In this document: positions 1 to 7,674 of the stretch, one piece after another
Layout of the letters: the number at the start of each line of letters is the position of its first letter
Numbering within the stretch: position 1 is the stretch's first letter
From: an uncultured Coriobacteriia bacterium
GTDB taxonomy: Bacteria; Actinomycetota; Coriobacteriia; Coriobacteriales; Eggerthellaceae
Assembly (NCBI GenBank): GCA_949288145.1
Contig: CASEJD010000121.1
Span: forward strand, 1 to 64,000
DNA: 64,000 nt
Direction: 5' to 3'
Notes under the pieces: model-generated
Seen by the model: the letters and a program-made list of their open reading frames with translations, nothing else
The model's database searches: none
What the model was told of the DNA's origin: nothing
Made by a program: the position numbers and the translations under genes

Positions 1-1228
1 CGAAGATGCGCTTCGTCTTCTTCTCGGAGCGCGGCAGCTCGCCCATCGGGACGCCCACGGCATCCGGCGTGCAGCCGATCTTCGCCTTGAAGATCATGGC
101 CAGCTCCTGCTCGCAGCGCTCTTTCTCCTCGCCCTCAAGCGGCGTCTCGAACAGCACGGTCAGCACGTCGCGGCCGGAGATGTTCTCGATCATGACCTGG
201 TATTCCGAGCTCGCGCCGTCGGTGATGGCGATGACCTCTTCCACCTGCGCGGGGAACATGTTGCAGCCCTTGACCTTGAACATGTCGTCCGTGCGACCGA
301 CCAGGATGTCGATGCGCGGGTGCTTGTCGCCGTGCGGACACGCGCACGCGCCGGGGATGATGCGCGTGAGGTCGTGCGTGCGGTAACGGATGAGCGGCGC
401 GCCCTCCTTGCGCAGCGTGGTGAGCACGAGCTCGCCCACCTCGCCATCGGGCAGGACCTCGCCGGTCTTCGGGTCGACAATCTCGATGTAGACATAGTCG
501 CTCCACACGTGCATGCCGTTGTGCTCGTGGCAGCTGATGCCGATGCCCGGGCCGTAAACCTCCGTAAGGCCGTAGATGTCGAAGATTTCCACGCCGAGCT
601 CGTTCGAGATGCGCTTGCGCATCTTGTCGCCCCAGCGCTCGGAGCCGATGACGCCCTTGCGCAGGTAGATCTTGTCGCGCAGGCCGCGCTCGTTGATCTC
701 TTCGGCCAGCAACAGCGCGTACGAGCTCGTGGCGCCCAGCACGGTGGACTTGAGGTCCTGCATCATCTGCAGCTGCTTGTCGGTGTTGCCCGGGCCCATG
801 GGGATTGCCATGGCGCCCAAACGCTCAGCGCCCAGCTGGAAGCCGATGCCCGCGGTCCACAGGCCGTAGCCCGGCGTGATCTGGATGCGGTCGGTGTTCG
901 TGATGCCCGCGGTCTCGTAGCAGCGCGCGAACTGGATGGCCCAGTCGGTGACGTCCTGCTGGGTGTAGGGGATGATGACCGGCGTGCCCGTGGTGCCCGA
1001 AGAGCTATGGATGCGCACGACCCGCTCGTCCGGCACGGCCTGCAATCCCAGCGGGTACGCCGCGCGCAGGTCCGCCTTCTCGGAGAACGGAAGCTTCTCG
1101 AAGTCGGCCTGGGTCTGCACGTCGGTCAGATCGATGCCCTCGAACTTCTTCGCGTAGAAGGGCGAGCGCTCTTTCAGCGTCTTGAACTGGGCTTTCAACA
1201 GGTCGAATTGCTCGTCGGTGAGTTGCAT
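1..1228 (-). CDS. Phenylacetate-CoA ligase family protein (3' end outside window)
   Basis: Adenylate-forming enzyme expected to activate an arylacetate (phenylacetate or indoleacetate) to its CoA thioester with ATP. The translated minus strand starts MQLTDEQFDLLKAQFKTLKE. It contains the nucleotide-binding motif SSGTTGTP at about residues 74-81 and the C-terminal ligase region with LIRYRTHDLTRI and GRTDDMFKVKG. About 409 residues are visible; the stop lies beyond base 1. The ATG at 1228 has a good ribosome site (GGAAGGAG, 7 bases upstream). It sits downstream of a T-box leader and of iorA-iorB on the same strand. In the indolepyruvate oxidoreductase pathway such ligases interconvert aryl acids and aryl-CoA. 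The exact substrate cannot be read from the sequence. Confidence 0.9.
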   Translation of the reverse strand, partial: MQLTDEQFDLLKAQFKTLKERSPFYAKKFEGIDLTDVQTQADFEKLPFSEKADLRAAYPLGLQAVPDERVVRIHSSSGTTGTPVIIPYTQQDVTDWAIQFARCYETAGITNTDRIQITPGYGLWTAGIGFQLGAERLGAMAIPMGPGNTDKQLQMMQDLKSTVLGATSSYALLLAEEINERGLRDKIYLRKGVIGSERWGDKMRKRISNELGVEIFDIYGLTEVYGPGIGISCHEHNGMHVWSDYVYIEIVDPKTGEVLPDGEVGELVLTTLRKEGAPLIRYRTHDLTRIIPGACACPHGDKHPRIDILVGRTDDMFKVKGCNMFPAQVEEVIAITDGASSEYQVMIENISGRDVLTVLFETPLEGEEKERCEQELAMIFKAKIGCTPDAVGVPMGELPRSEKKTKRIF

Positions 1229-1287
1229 GGGTGCTCCTTCCTGAGGGCGCGGGGCGCTCCTCGCGATCCGTCGGAGACGGCGGGCAA

Positions 1288-1640
1288 CAAAAAAAGCCCT
1301 TGCCTCCTACATCCTTCGTGCAGGGACAAGAGCTGAGACTCCTGCGGTGCCACCACTGCTTGGCGCCGTTCGGCGCCCACTCGCGGATGCGCTGCCGGCG
1401 AAACGCCCGCTCGTCACATCCTGCCCTGTAACGGGAGCACCCGTCTTGCGCTAGTGAGCCGCCGCCGTGCCCGCGTTCGCGAACCCGGCATTCCGCCGAT
1501 TCCGCGCGCCGAGCCCAGCGCCAACCGTTCGCGCAAGCCCTCAGAGGGCCATTTGATGGACCGCTTGCTGCCAGGTTCCCAGCACCCCCGACTCTCTGTG
1601 AGCGCGCGCCCACCGTTACTTCCTCGTCAACGGTTTATGC
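1288..1640 (-). promoter_or_regulatory. T-box leader (tRNA-sensing attenuator) upstream of the arylacetate-CoA ligase
   Basis: Read on the minus strand, the leader has the T-box hallmarks in order. A Stem I base pairs AACCGTT (1635-1629) with AACGGTT near 1529-1523. The AGAGAG element follows near 1588, then a GCTG-containing hairpin, then a CTCTGAG block. The T-box core AGTGGTGGCACCGCA lies at 1357-1343. A terminator hairpin has arms GCTCTTG (1333-1327) and CAAGGGC (1302-1296) followed by a T-run at 1295-1288. The specifier region reads ATCAAATGGCCC, so TGG (Trp) and ATG (Met) are overlapping candidate codons; I could not settle which. Uncharged tRNA would be expected to raise expression of the ligase gene. 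Confidence 0.85.
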
Positions 1641-1812
1641 GTGCATGGTAGCAGATGCACGCCGGCGCGCGCGTAACAGGTGTGTGAACGGCAGCGAGAA
1701 GGGCGAAGGCGCGCGAAACTGAGCGGGGCCTCGCGTGGCGCGTGGAGCACGAGCGCGCGCTCGGCGGAGCGGGCGCCCGGACACACGAAGAGCAGGCACG
1801 CCGCGGCGCGCC

Positions 1813-2394
1813 TTACGCCACTGCCACTTCGATGGCCTTCAGGTTAAGCGGCACGAAGCGCTCCTTCACGCACACTTCGATGGCGGCGCGCAAATCGTCG
1901 AGCGTGATGCCCAGGTCGGCGGCCTGGACTGCCTTCGCGAGCAGGATCGTATTGAGCGCCTTGCGGCTGCCCGCCTGATGCGTGAGCGCTTCGTCGTCCA
2001 CCACGACCAGGCGCTCCACCTGGGCCTGCAGCCCTTCGAGCACGCTGGACGCGCGGTAGGGCTCTTTCGAGAGCGCGGCCGTGACCGGCTGGACGGCGGT
2101 CTGGGCGGTCACCACCAGGCCGTGCGGTTTCAGGTACGGCAGCACGCGCGCGGCCTCGGCCGGCTCGAACGCGATGACCACGTCAGCGGACTGCAGGGCC
2201 AACAGCGGCGCGTGCACCGGCTCTCCCTCATTGCCCATGCGCACGTGGCTCACGACGCTGCCGCCACGCTGTGCCATGCCGATGGTCTCGGCCGTGCGCA
2301 CCTTCCAGCCGTTGTTCTGCGCAGCCTGCGCCAGGACCTTCGCGGCGAGCACCGTGCCCTGGCCGCCCACGCCCGCAAGCAGGATGTTAATCAT
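1813..2394 (-). CDS. iorB: Indolepyruvate:ferredoxin oxidoreductase, beta subunit
   Basis: Gamma/beta-type subunit of the oxidoreductase that converts indolepyruvate and related aryl pyruvates plus CoA to aryl acetyl-CoA, CO2 and reduced ferredoxin. The 193-residue product begins MINILLAGVGGQGTVLAAK, with the family's GGQG motif near residue 10, and contains GMAQRGGSV as in pyruvate ferredoxin oxidoreductase gamma domains. The start ATG at 2394 overlaps the iorA stop as ATGA, so the two genes are translationally coupled. A longer in-frame reading upstream is only the shadow of iorA. Confidence 0.95.
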   Translation of the reverse strand: MINILLAGVGGQGTVLAAKVLAQAAQNNGWKVRTAETIGMAQRGGSVVSHVRMGNEGEPVHAPLLALQSADVVIAFEPAEAARVLPYLKPHGLVVTAQTAVQPVTAALSKEPYRASSVLEGLQAQVERLVVVDDEALTHQAGSRKALNTILLAKAVQAADLGITLDDLRAAIEVCVKERFVPLNLKAIEVAVA

Positions 2395-4463
2395 CGCGCT
2401 CCTCCTTTTTCGATGGCCCCGAACGGGCAGGTGAACGTGCACAGGCCGCAGCCGGTGCACAGGCTCGTGTCCACCACGGCCTGGCCGTGCTTGGCCTTCG
2501 GGCCGCGCGCGTCCACGTCGAATCCAATGGCAGGACAACCGATGCTCGTGATGCACTTCTTGCAGCCGGTGCAGGCGTCCGGATTGATGCACACCGGCGC
2601 GTTCGGCTTCGAGAGCTGGATGCACGGGCCCACGTAGATGAGCGCGCTCGGGCCTTCGAAGTCGATGGCTTCCTGCGCGGCGGCTGTGGCCTCGTCCAGG
2701 TCGAACGGGTTCGCGCGCACGACGCACTGCACGCCGAGCGCGCGCAGCGTACCCTCGATGTCGATGGGCTGCGACTGCGATCCCATGAGCGTGATGCCGG
2801 TGCCCGGGTGCGGCTGGCCGCCGGTCATGGCGGTCGTGGCGTTGTCGAGCACCACGATGGTCACGTCGTGCTGGTTGTAGACGGCGTTCGCCACTCCGGT
2901 CATGCCGCTCGCGAAGAACGTCGAGTCGCCCACGACGGCAACGCACTTCTTGTCCGGCTCGGCCACGGCGAAACCCTGCGCCATCGTGATGCCGGCACCC
3001 ATGCACAGGCAGGTGTCCACGGCATCGAGCGGCTGCGCGTTGCCGAGCGTGTAGCAGCCGATGTCGCCACAGAGCACGGCCGGGCGTCCGCCGAGCGCGC
3101 GCTTGACGGCCGAGAAGCTGCCGCGGTGCGGGCAGCCAGCGCACAGCACCGGCGGGCGCGTGGGCAGCGCGCCTTCGAAGGCCGCGGGCTCCGGCAGGCT
3201 GGCAGCCAGGTTCTGCGGCATGTCGGCGAACGCGGAGAACGCACTCGCCAGACGGCGCAGGATATCGTCGACCGTGTTCTCGCCGCGGTCGCGCGCCACG
3301 CCGTCGCGGCGTCCGTGCACCTGGCAGGCTGCGTGCGTACGGCCAGCCTGCATGAGCAGCTCGTCCTCGATCACGTGGTCGAGCTCTTCGAACACGACGA
3401 CGGTCTCGAGCCCGTCCATGAACGCACGGGCGGCGTCCTCTGGGAAGGGGTACGGCGTGCCCACCTGCATGAAGCGGTATGCCGGCAGCTCCGTGCCCGC
3501 CTCGCGCGCCAGCGCTTCGAGCACGCCGAGCGCCTCGCGCGCGTACGCCGCCGAGACGCCACCGCATGCGAAGCCGATGCGCGGGACATTCGCCGTGCGC
3601 GCGGTTTCCAGCGCTGCGAAGTCGGCTTCGCCGGCGCCTGACGCGAGCAGCTCATCCTCGGCCGCGACGTGGGCGGCTTCGCGGCGATCGAGCTCTTCAG
3701 CGAACGCCGCGCCCTCATAGACGGGCGCTTCGTCGAACGCGCTGCCCGCCGGAACCTCGACGATAGGGTTGAACTTCGCGAACGGGCCGCTCGCGAAATC
3801 CTGCGCGATAGCGCGCAGGCGCTCGTTGATCTCGCCATGGGCCTGGAAGGCGCGGCGCGGGAAGATGACCCACTTCGGGTCGCGCTCGAAGCCTTCCTCA
3901 GGAACGGGCTTCGCATGCGTGACCTCAGGGAACTCCATGAACGTGGAAGCGTGGTTAATGCGCGTGGTGGGGCGCACGATGATGGGGGTGCGGTACGCCT
4001 CCGACAGCTCGAAGGCGGCGGCCATCATCTCGCAGCCTTCCTCCGGCGTGGTGGGGTCGAGCACCGGCAGCTTCGCAAACGACGCGAACCGACGGGTGTC
4101 CTGCTCGGTCTGGGAGGAGATGGGGCCCGGATCGTCCGCCACGAATAGCACCGTGCCGCCTTTCACGCCCACGTAGTTGAGACTCATGAGCGCGTCGCTC
4201 GCTACGTTGAGTCCGACCATCTTGCAGGTGAACAGCGTGCGCGCGCCGGTGTACGAAGCACCGGCCAGCACCTCCAGGGCTGCTTTCTCGTTCGTGGACC
4301 ACTCCACGTGCACGCCCTCGGCGCGCCCGGCGGCGTGCTCCTTCGCGACGGTCTCAATGAGCTCGGACGACGGCGTGCCCGGATAGCCCGCCATCACGCG
4401 GACACCCGCGGCCAGCGCCGCGTGCGCGAACGCCTCGTTGCCCATGTACAGCTTCTTCGCCAT
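2391..4463 (-). CDS. iorA: Indolepyruvate:ferredoxin oxidoreductase, alpha subunit
   Basis: Catalytic subunit (690 residues) that binds thiamine diphosphate and carries electrons to ferredoxin. The N-terminal pyrimidine-binding domain has AGYPGTPSSELIE. The ThDP half has CAGCPHRG and GDIGCYTLG with VVGDSTFFASG. The C-terminus is a two-cluster ferredoxin domain with CTGCKKC and CTGCGLCTFTCPFGAI, matching two [4Fe-4S] clusters. Length agrees with the family. It is the first gene of iorA-iorB, followed by the T-box and the ligase gene. In anaerobes this enzyme either degrades aromatic amino acids or runs in reverse to make aryl pyruvates from aryl acetyl-CoA. Confidence 0.96.
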   Translation of the reverse strand: MAKKLYMGNEAFAHAALAAGVRVMAGYPGTPSSELIETVAKEHAAGRAEGVHVEWSTNEKAALEVLAGASYTGARTLFTCKMVGLNVASDALMSLNYVGVKGGTVLFVADDPGPISSQTEQDTRRFASFAKLPVLDPTTPEEGCEMMAAAFELSEAYRTPIIVRPTTRINHASTFMEFPEVTHAKPVPEEGFERDPKWVIFPRRAFQAHGEINERLRAIAQDFASGPFAKFNPIVEVPAGSAFDEAPVYEGAAFAEELDRREAAHVAAEDELLASGAGEADFAALETARTANVPRIGFACGGVSAAYAREALGVLEALAREAGTELPAYRFMQVGTPYPFPEDAARAFMDGLETVVVFEELDHVIEDELLMQAGRTHAACQVHGRRDGVARDRGENTVDDILRRLASAFSAFADMPQNLAASLPEPAAFEGALPTRPPVLCAGCPHRGSFSAVKRALGGRPAVLCGDIGCYTLGNAQPLDAVDTCLCMGAGITMAQGFAVAEPDKKCVAVVGDSTFFASGMTGVANAVYNQHDVTIVVLDNATTAMTGGQPHPGTGITLMGSQSQPIDIEGTLRALGVQCVVRANPFDLDEATAAAQEAIDFEGPSALIYVGPCIQLSKPNAPVCINPDACTGCKKCITSIGCPAIGFDVDARGPKAKHGQAVVDTSLCTGCGLCTFTCPFGAIEKGGAR

Positions 4464-4510
4464 GCTGTCCCCCTATCGTTGTGTGCGCCCCATTGTAGGC
4501 CAACGAGAAA

Positions 4511-4541
4511 AGCCCTCCTCCCGCTATTCGGGAAGAGGGCT
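4511..4541 (-). terminator. Intrinsic terminator or attenuator upstream of iorA
   Basis: Arms AGCCCTCCTCCCG (4511-4523) and CGGGAAGAGGGCT (4529-4541) form a 13-bp hairpin with one mismatch. On the minus strand it is followed by TTTTCT. It lies between purE and iorA, so it can end purE readthrough. The preceding minus-strand segment (GGGCT, five bases, AGCCC) could pair with its 5' arm, so attenuation of iorA is possible. Confidence 0.7.
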
Positions 4542-4574
4542 GTGCGAGCCCTTTGTCGCCTCGGAATTGAAAAC

Positions 4575-4751
4575 GTTTTGTAGCCCATCCCGTTCGTAAC
4601 GTCAGCGAGCGCTTTCGGAGTGCGCCTTATGGACACGAAAGGAGCCCTTGGCTGGACTATGGTCCGCCAAGGGCTCCTTGAGTGGCCAGAAGGCGCACTC
4701 CGGAAGCGCGCAGCGTCGAGTTGTTCCGCCGTTCGTAGAACGGCGGAACAA
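4575..4751. repeat. Structured intergenic repeat, copy A (double hairpin)
   Basis: Member of a repeat family found in this window downstream of purE, purA and dnaB. Order: GTTTTGTAGCCC, then CGTTCGTAACGTCAGCGAG (4591-4609). An outer 20-base arm (4609-4628) pairs with 4690-4709 with one G-U pair. An inner arm (4639-4651) pairs with 4667-4679. The apex is GGAC TATG GTCC at 4654-4665. Then come CGCAGCGTCG and a terminal perfect 14-bp hairpin (4721-4734 with 4738-4751) that ends one base from the purE stop. Compared with copy B, the arms differ in sequence but keep pairing. Confidence 0.85.
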
Positions 4752-4752
4752 A

Positions 4753-5214
4753 CTACTCCGCCATTTTCGCCTTGAAGTCGGCGATCTTCTCACGGCAGCC
4801 GTCGCGGCCAGTGCCGAGGATCTGCACGGCCAGGATGGCGGCGTTCTTCGCGCCGTTGATGGCAACGCACGCCACCGGCACGCCGGAGGGCATCTGCACC
4901 ATGGACAGCAGCGAGTCCAGGCCGCCCAGGTCAGACGTCTTCATGGGCACGGTGATGACCGGCAGCGGAGTGTACGCGGCCACGACGCCGCCCAGGTGCG
5001 CCGCCTTGCCGGCAGCTGCCACGATAACGCGCAGCCCGCGCTCGACCGCGGAGGACGCCCAATCGTGGACCTCGGCGGGCTTGCGGTGCGCGGAGGCGAC
5101 CTTCACCTCGTACGGGATGCCGAATTCCTCAAGCTGCTTCATGCACGGCTCCATGGCGGGCATGTCGGATTCGGACCCCATGATGATGCCGACGAGCGGC
5201 GTTGCTTCGGACAT
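4753..5214 (-). CDS. purE: N5-carboxyaminoimidazole ribonucleotide mutase
   Basis: Class I PurE, which converts N5-CAIR to CAIR in purine synthesis. The 153-residue product starts [20 protein letters not shown], has the GSESD substrate loop, the AHRKP motif and the [11 protein letters not shown] segment typical of PurE. I chose the ATG at 5214 because GGGAG lies just upstream. The in-frame ATG at 5247 would overlap a TATAAT -10 box at 5254-5249 on the minus strand. The stop is followed at once by the terminal hairpin of repeat copy A. Confidence 0.95.
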   Translation of the reverse strand: MSEATPLVGIIMGSESDMPAMEPCMKQLEEFGIPYEVKVASAHRKPAEVHDWASSAVERGLRVIVAAAGKAAHLGGVVAAYTPLPVITVPMKTSDLGGLDSLLSMVQMPSGVPVACVAINGAKNAAILAVQILGTGRDGCREKIADFKAKMAE

Positions 5215-5248
5215 GTGTACTCCCATCTCGCGAGAATGCTTTCGCATG

Positions 5249-5254
5249 ATTATA
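5249..5254 (-). promoter_or_regulatory. Candidate -10 box of purE
   Basis: The minus strand reads TATAAT at 5254-5249, about 35 bases before the chosen purE start. No clear -35 was seen. Its position argues against the longer purE start at 5247. Confidence 0.5.
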
Positions 5255-5255
5255 G

Positions 5256-5286
5256 AACGCCGCTTCGGTCGTGCTGAAGCGGCGTT
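5256..5286 (-). terminator. Terminator between thioesterase gene and purE
   Basis: Arms AACGCCGCTTC (5256-5266) and GAAGCGGCGTT (5276-5286) are perfectly complementary. There is no long T-run on the minus side. It directly follows the thioesterase gene and precedes the purE -10 box. Confidence 0.6.
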
Positions 5287-5310
5287 GCGTGAGTGAGCCG
5301 TGCGCAGAAA

Positions 5311-5691
5311 TTAGTCACGCTTGATTTTCACGTACATGGTGAGCTGGGAGCGGTTGAAGAGCTCGCCGTCGCTCAGACGGTACTGCTTGATCTCCCACAC
5401 GCGGATGCGGCCGCCCTCGCGAATGGGCGTGGCCACCGTCTCCACCGTGTCGCCCGGCATGACCGGCAGCAGATGGCTCGACGTGAGCTCAAGGCCCACC
5501 GGGAACATGTGCTCCGGATCCTCCACATGGTGCATGACGCACAGGTTCGCGGCGCTTTCGGCCAGGTACGCGCTGATGCCGCCGTGGATGATGCCGTTCG
5601 GTTGCAGCATGGTGTCGCACATCTTCGTGCGCATGACGAACTTGTCCTTCTCGTCGACGATGATTTCGCTGCCAAGCTCGTCGGTCAGCAT
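5311..5691 (-). CDS. Hotdog-fold thioesterase (PaaI-like)
   Basis: A 126-residue protein of the PaaI/YdiI hotdog thioesterase family, which hydrolyses acyl- or aryl-CoA esters in the cytosol. The motif NGIIHGGISAYLAESAAN matches the family's HGG helix with a conserved acidic residue. The start at 5691 (MLTDELGSEI) is preceded by GGAGG at a good distance; an ATG 13 codons upstream has a weaker site. With arylacetate-CoA genes nearby, an aryl-CoA substrate is possible but not shown. Confidence 0.85.
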   Translation of the reverse strand: MLTDELGSEIIVDEKDKFVMRTKMCDTMLQPNGIIHGGISAYLAESAANLCVMHHVEDPEHMFPVGLELTSSHLLPVMPGDTVETVATPIREGGRIRVWEIKQYRLSDGELFNRSQLTMYVKIKRD

Positions 5692-5855
5692 GGGCGTCCC
5701 TCCTGTGTCGTTCGTGATGTCGTTCATGGTCCTGCCATGCGCAATCGCGCGCAGTGACCCCATGGTACTGCGCCACGCCCCGCACACGATGGCCAGATGG
5801 TTAAAAGGCGGGAAAGATTTGTTTGTCACCCAGGTAGTCGAAGAGACAAACAAAA

Positions 5856-5879
5856 AAGGCTCCCTTTGCTGGGAGCCTT
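5856..5879 (-). terminator. Terminator of tRNA-Phe
   Basis: Arms AAGGCTCCC (5856-5864) and GGGAGCCTT (5871-5879). On the minus strand the hairpin is followed by TTTTTTGTTTG. Confidence 0.85.
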
Positions 5880-5890
5880 CCAATTTTGAA

Positions 5891-5966
5891 TGGTGGTCAG
5901 AGAGGGACTCGAACCCCCGGCACGGGGATTTTCAATCCCCTGCTCTACCAACTGAGCTACCTGACC
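5891..5966 (-). tRNA. tRNA-Phe (GAA)
   Basis: A 76-base cloverleaf on the minus strand starting GGTCAGG and ending in encoded CCA. The anticodon stem GGGGA/TCCCC encloses loop TTGAAAA, giving anticodon GAA. The T-arm has the usual GGTTCGAGTCC. Confidence 0.96.
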
Positions 5967-5989
5967 GGTTCGCGCAAGCGCGGATTAGT

Positions 5990-6018
5990 ATATTACGTGC
6001 TCGCTACGCTCAGGTCAA
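5990..6018 (-). promoter_or_regulatory. Promoter of tRNA-Phe
   Basis: On the minus strand, -35 TTGACC (6018-6013), a 17-base spacer and -10 TAATAT (5995-5990), about 25 bases before the mature tRNA 5' end. Confidence 0.7.
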
Positions 6019-6144
6019 GCGTTTTCGCGAACTTCTTGCTCGATTTCTGAGGCCTTGCGCCCGATTCGAGGCTGAACTGAGTGCGAGCCCATCCCGCGCT
6101 CGCACCGCAGCGCCGCGGCACGTCGCGTCCGCACGCCCGCGTGG

Positions 6145-7509
6145 CTACTTCCCGCAGCCGGCGCATATCGAGCCGTCGCCGAAGAGGAGTTCGCGCTCTT
6201 CGCCATGCAAGGCCTCGCGTGCCTGATCACGCAGGTTGTTCACGCCAATGAAGAACTGGCGCATCATGACCACCATGAGGTAGCGGCCTTTCGGCGTGAG
6301 CGTGAGCTCGTTCTCGTCGTTGGTAGCGAAGGCGCCGGAGAGCTTCATGAAGTCCATCTCGAGCGGCAGACCTTGCTCCACCGTGCACCCGAAATCGCGC
6401 AGGAACTGCTGCTTGTCGAGGCGCAGGCCGAACAGCTGCATCATGAAGCGGTAGCGCATGCGCTCGCGCTTCGTGAACGTGGTCTTGCCGGAGAGCGACA
6501 TGCGGCCGGACTCGATGGCCTCGTTATACTCCTTGATGGAGAACGTGTTCACGTACAGGCTGTTGCCCAGGTACGTGATGCCGCCGGAGCCGATGGCCGG
6601 GTACTCCTCGTAGTCGACCACGTACTCGTCGATCATCGGACCGCCGTCGCGCGCTTCGGCACCCTGGGTTTCGGCAGCCGTCACCGGCTCGCGGCGGTTG
6701 AACGTCCACGCGCTGCCGAACTCGTACGCCGGGTTCTCGCCACCCGTGAGCGCCTCGCAGATAATCTCGTAGAAACGCTGTTCGCGCGCGTAGTCCACCT
6801 TGCCCACCGTGGCGGCCAGGCTTCGTTCCACCGAGGGCGAGGCCATGAGCGGGTAGAACGTGGTCTGCCCGGCGCCGCTAGCCAGCACCATCTCGAGGTC
6901 GTGGCGCAGCATCTCCTCCGTCTGCAGCGGGAAGTTGAAGATCATGTCCACGTTGAGCGAGGTGAAGTACGGGGCGGCCACCTTGATGCGCTCGAAGATC
7001 TCTTCCGCGCTGCCGTACTTGTCGTACCGGTCCATCTGCTTGAGCAACCCGTCGTCGAAGCTCTGCACGCCCACGGACAGGCGCTGCACGCGACCCTGGA
7101 GCGCCTCGAGGTGCTCAGGGATCAGGTGGTTCGGGTTCGTCTCGCTCGAGACCTCCTTGATGCTGAACAGCTCGCGCGCCTCGTCGATGGTCTGACATAG
7201 CTCGTCGAGCATGATGGTGGGCGTGCCGCCGCCGATGTAAAGGCTGTCGAAATCGTAGCCCAGGTCCTTGAGCATGCGCATCTCGGCGCGGAGGTTCTTG
7301 AAGTATGGCCGAGCACGCTCCTCGGAGTACGGGAAGCGGTTGAACGAGCAATACGGGCACAGTCGTTCGCAGAACGGCACGTGCATGTAGAGCATGTACG
7401 GCTGCCCGGGGACGGGCGCGGGCACGTGCGTGTCCTCCGTCGGCTTCAGTTTCAAGTACTGCTTCGTGCACTCGCGCACGACTGTCGTCAGCAATCGTTC
7501 GGAAAGCAT
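6145..7509 (-). CDS. Radical SAM protein of the HemW/HemZ (coproporphyrinogen dehydrogenase-like) family
   Basis: A 454-residue radical SAM enzyme. The cluster motif CERLCPYCSFN (C-x3-C-x2-C) follows YMLYMHVPF, as in HemN/HemW. GGGTPT and GVQSFDD are the SAM-binding motifs of this family. The C-terminus ends in ICAGCGK, an extra Cys pair not typical of HemN. Members include oxygen-independent coproporphyrinogen oxidases, heme chaperones and heme-degrading enzymes (ChuW/HutW), and the sequence does not decide among these. The ATG at 7509 has only a weak GGTGA site just upstream; another start is possible. Confidence 0.8.
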   Translation of the reverse strand: MLSERLLTTVVRECTKQYLKLKPTEDTHVPAPVPGQPYMLYMHVPFCERLCPYCSFNRFPYSEERARPYFKNLRAEMRMLKDLGYDFDSLYIGGGTPTIMLDELCQTIDEARELFSIKEVSSETNPNHLIPEHLEALQGRVQRLSVGVQSFDDGLLKQMDRYDKYGSAEEIFERIKVAAPYFTSLNVDMIFNFPLQTEEMLRHDLEMVLASGAGQTTFYPLMASPSVERSLAATVGKVDYAREQRFYEIICEALTGGENPAYEFGSAWTFNRREPVTAAETQGAEARDGGPMIDEYVVDYEEYPAIGSGGITYLGNSLYVNTFSIKEYNEAIESGRMSLSGKTTFTKRERMRYRFMMQLFGLRLDKQQFLRDFGCTVEQGLPLEMDFMKLSGAFATNDENELTLTPKGRYLMVVMMRQFFIGVNNLRDQAREALHGEERELLFGDGSICAGCGK

Positions 7510-7583
7510 AGTCACCGGCCTTGCGTATCGTGGGACGCGGCCAAAGCCACGCCGAGTTCGTTCAATCGACCACGATACAACAA

Positions 7584-7618
7584 CGCGACCAGGGACGTTC
7601 CAACAATCCCTGGTCGCG
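7584..7618. repeat. Inverted repeat between the radical SAM gene and purD
   Basis: Arms CGCGACCAGGGA (7584-7595) and TCCCTGGTCGCG (7607-7618) are perfectly complementary over 12 bp. Neither side has a T-run after the stem, so it is not a classical terminator; on the minus strand a T-run precedes it. It lies upstream of the radical SAM gene. Confidence 0.6.
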
Positions 7619-7641
7619 AGAAAAAACGGACAAATCGTCAA

Positions 7642-7663
7642 GCGCGTCCGGCAGCGGACGCGC
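7642..7663 (-). terminator. Hairpin downstream of purD
   Basis: Arms GCGCGTCCG (7642-7650) and CGGACGCGC (7655-7663), just after the purD stop. The T-run comes about 13 bases later on the minus strand, so it is not fully canonical. Confidence 0.5.
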
Positions 7664-7674
7664 GGGCGCCGGCT

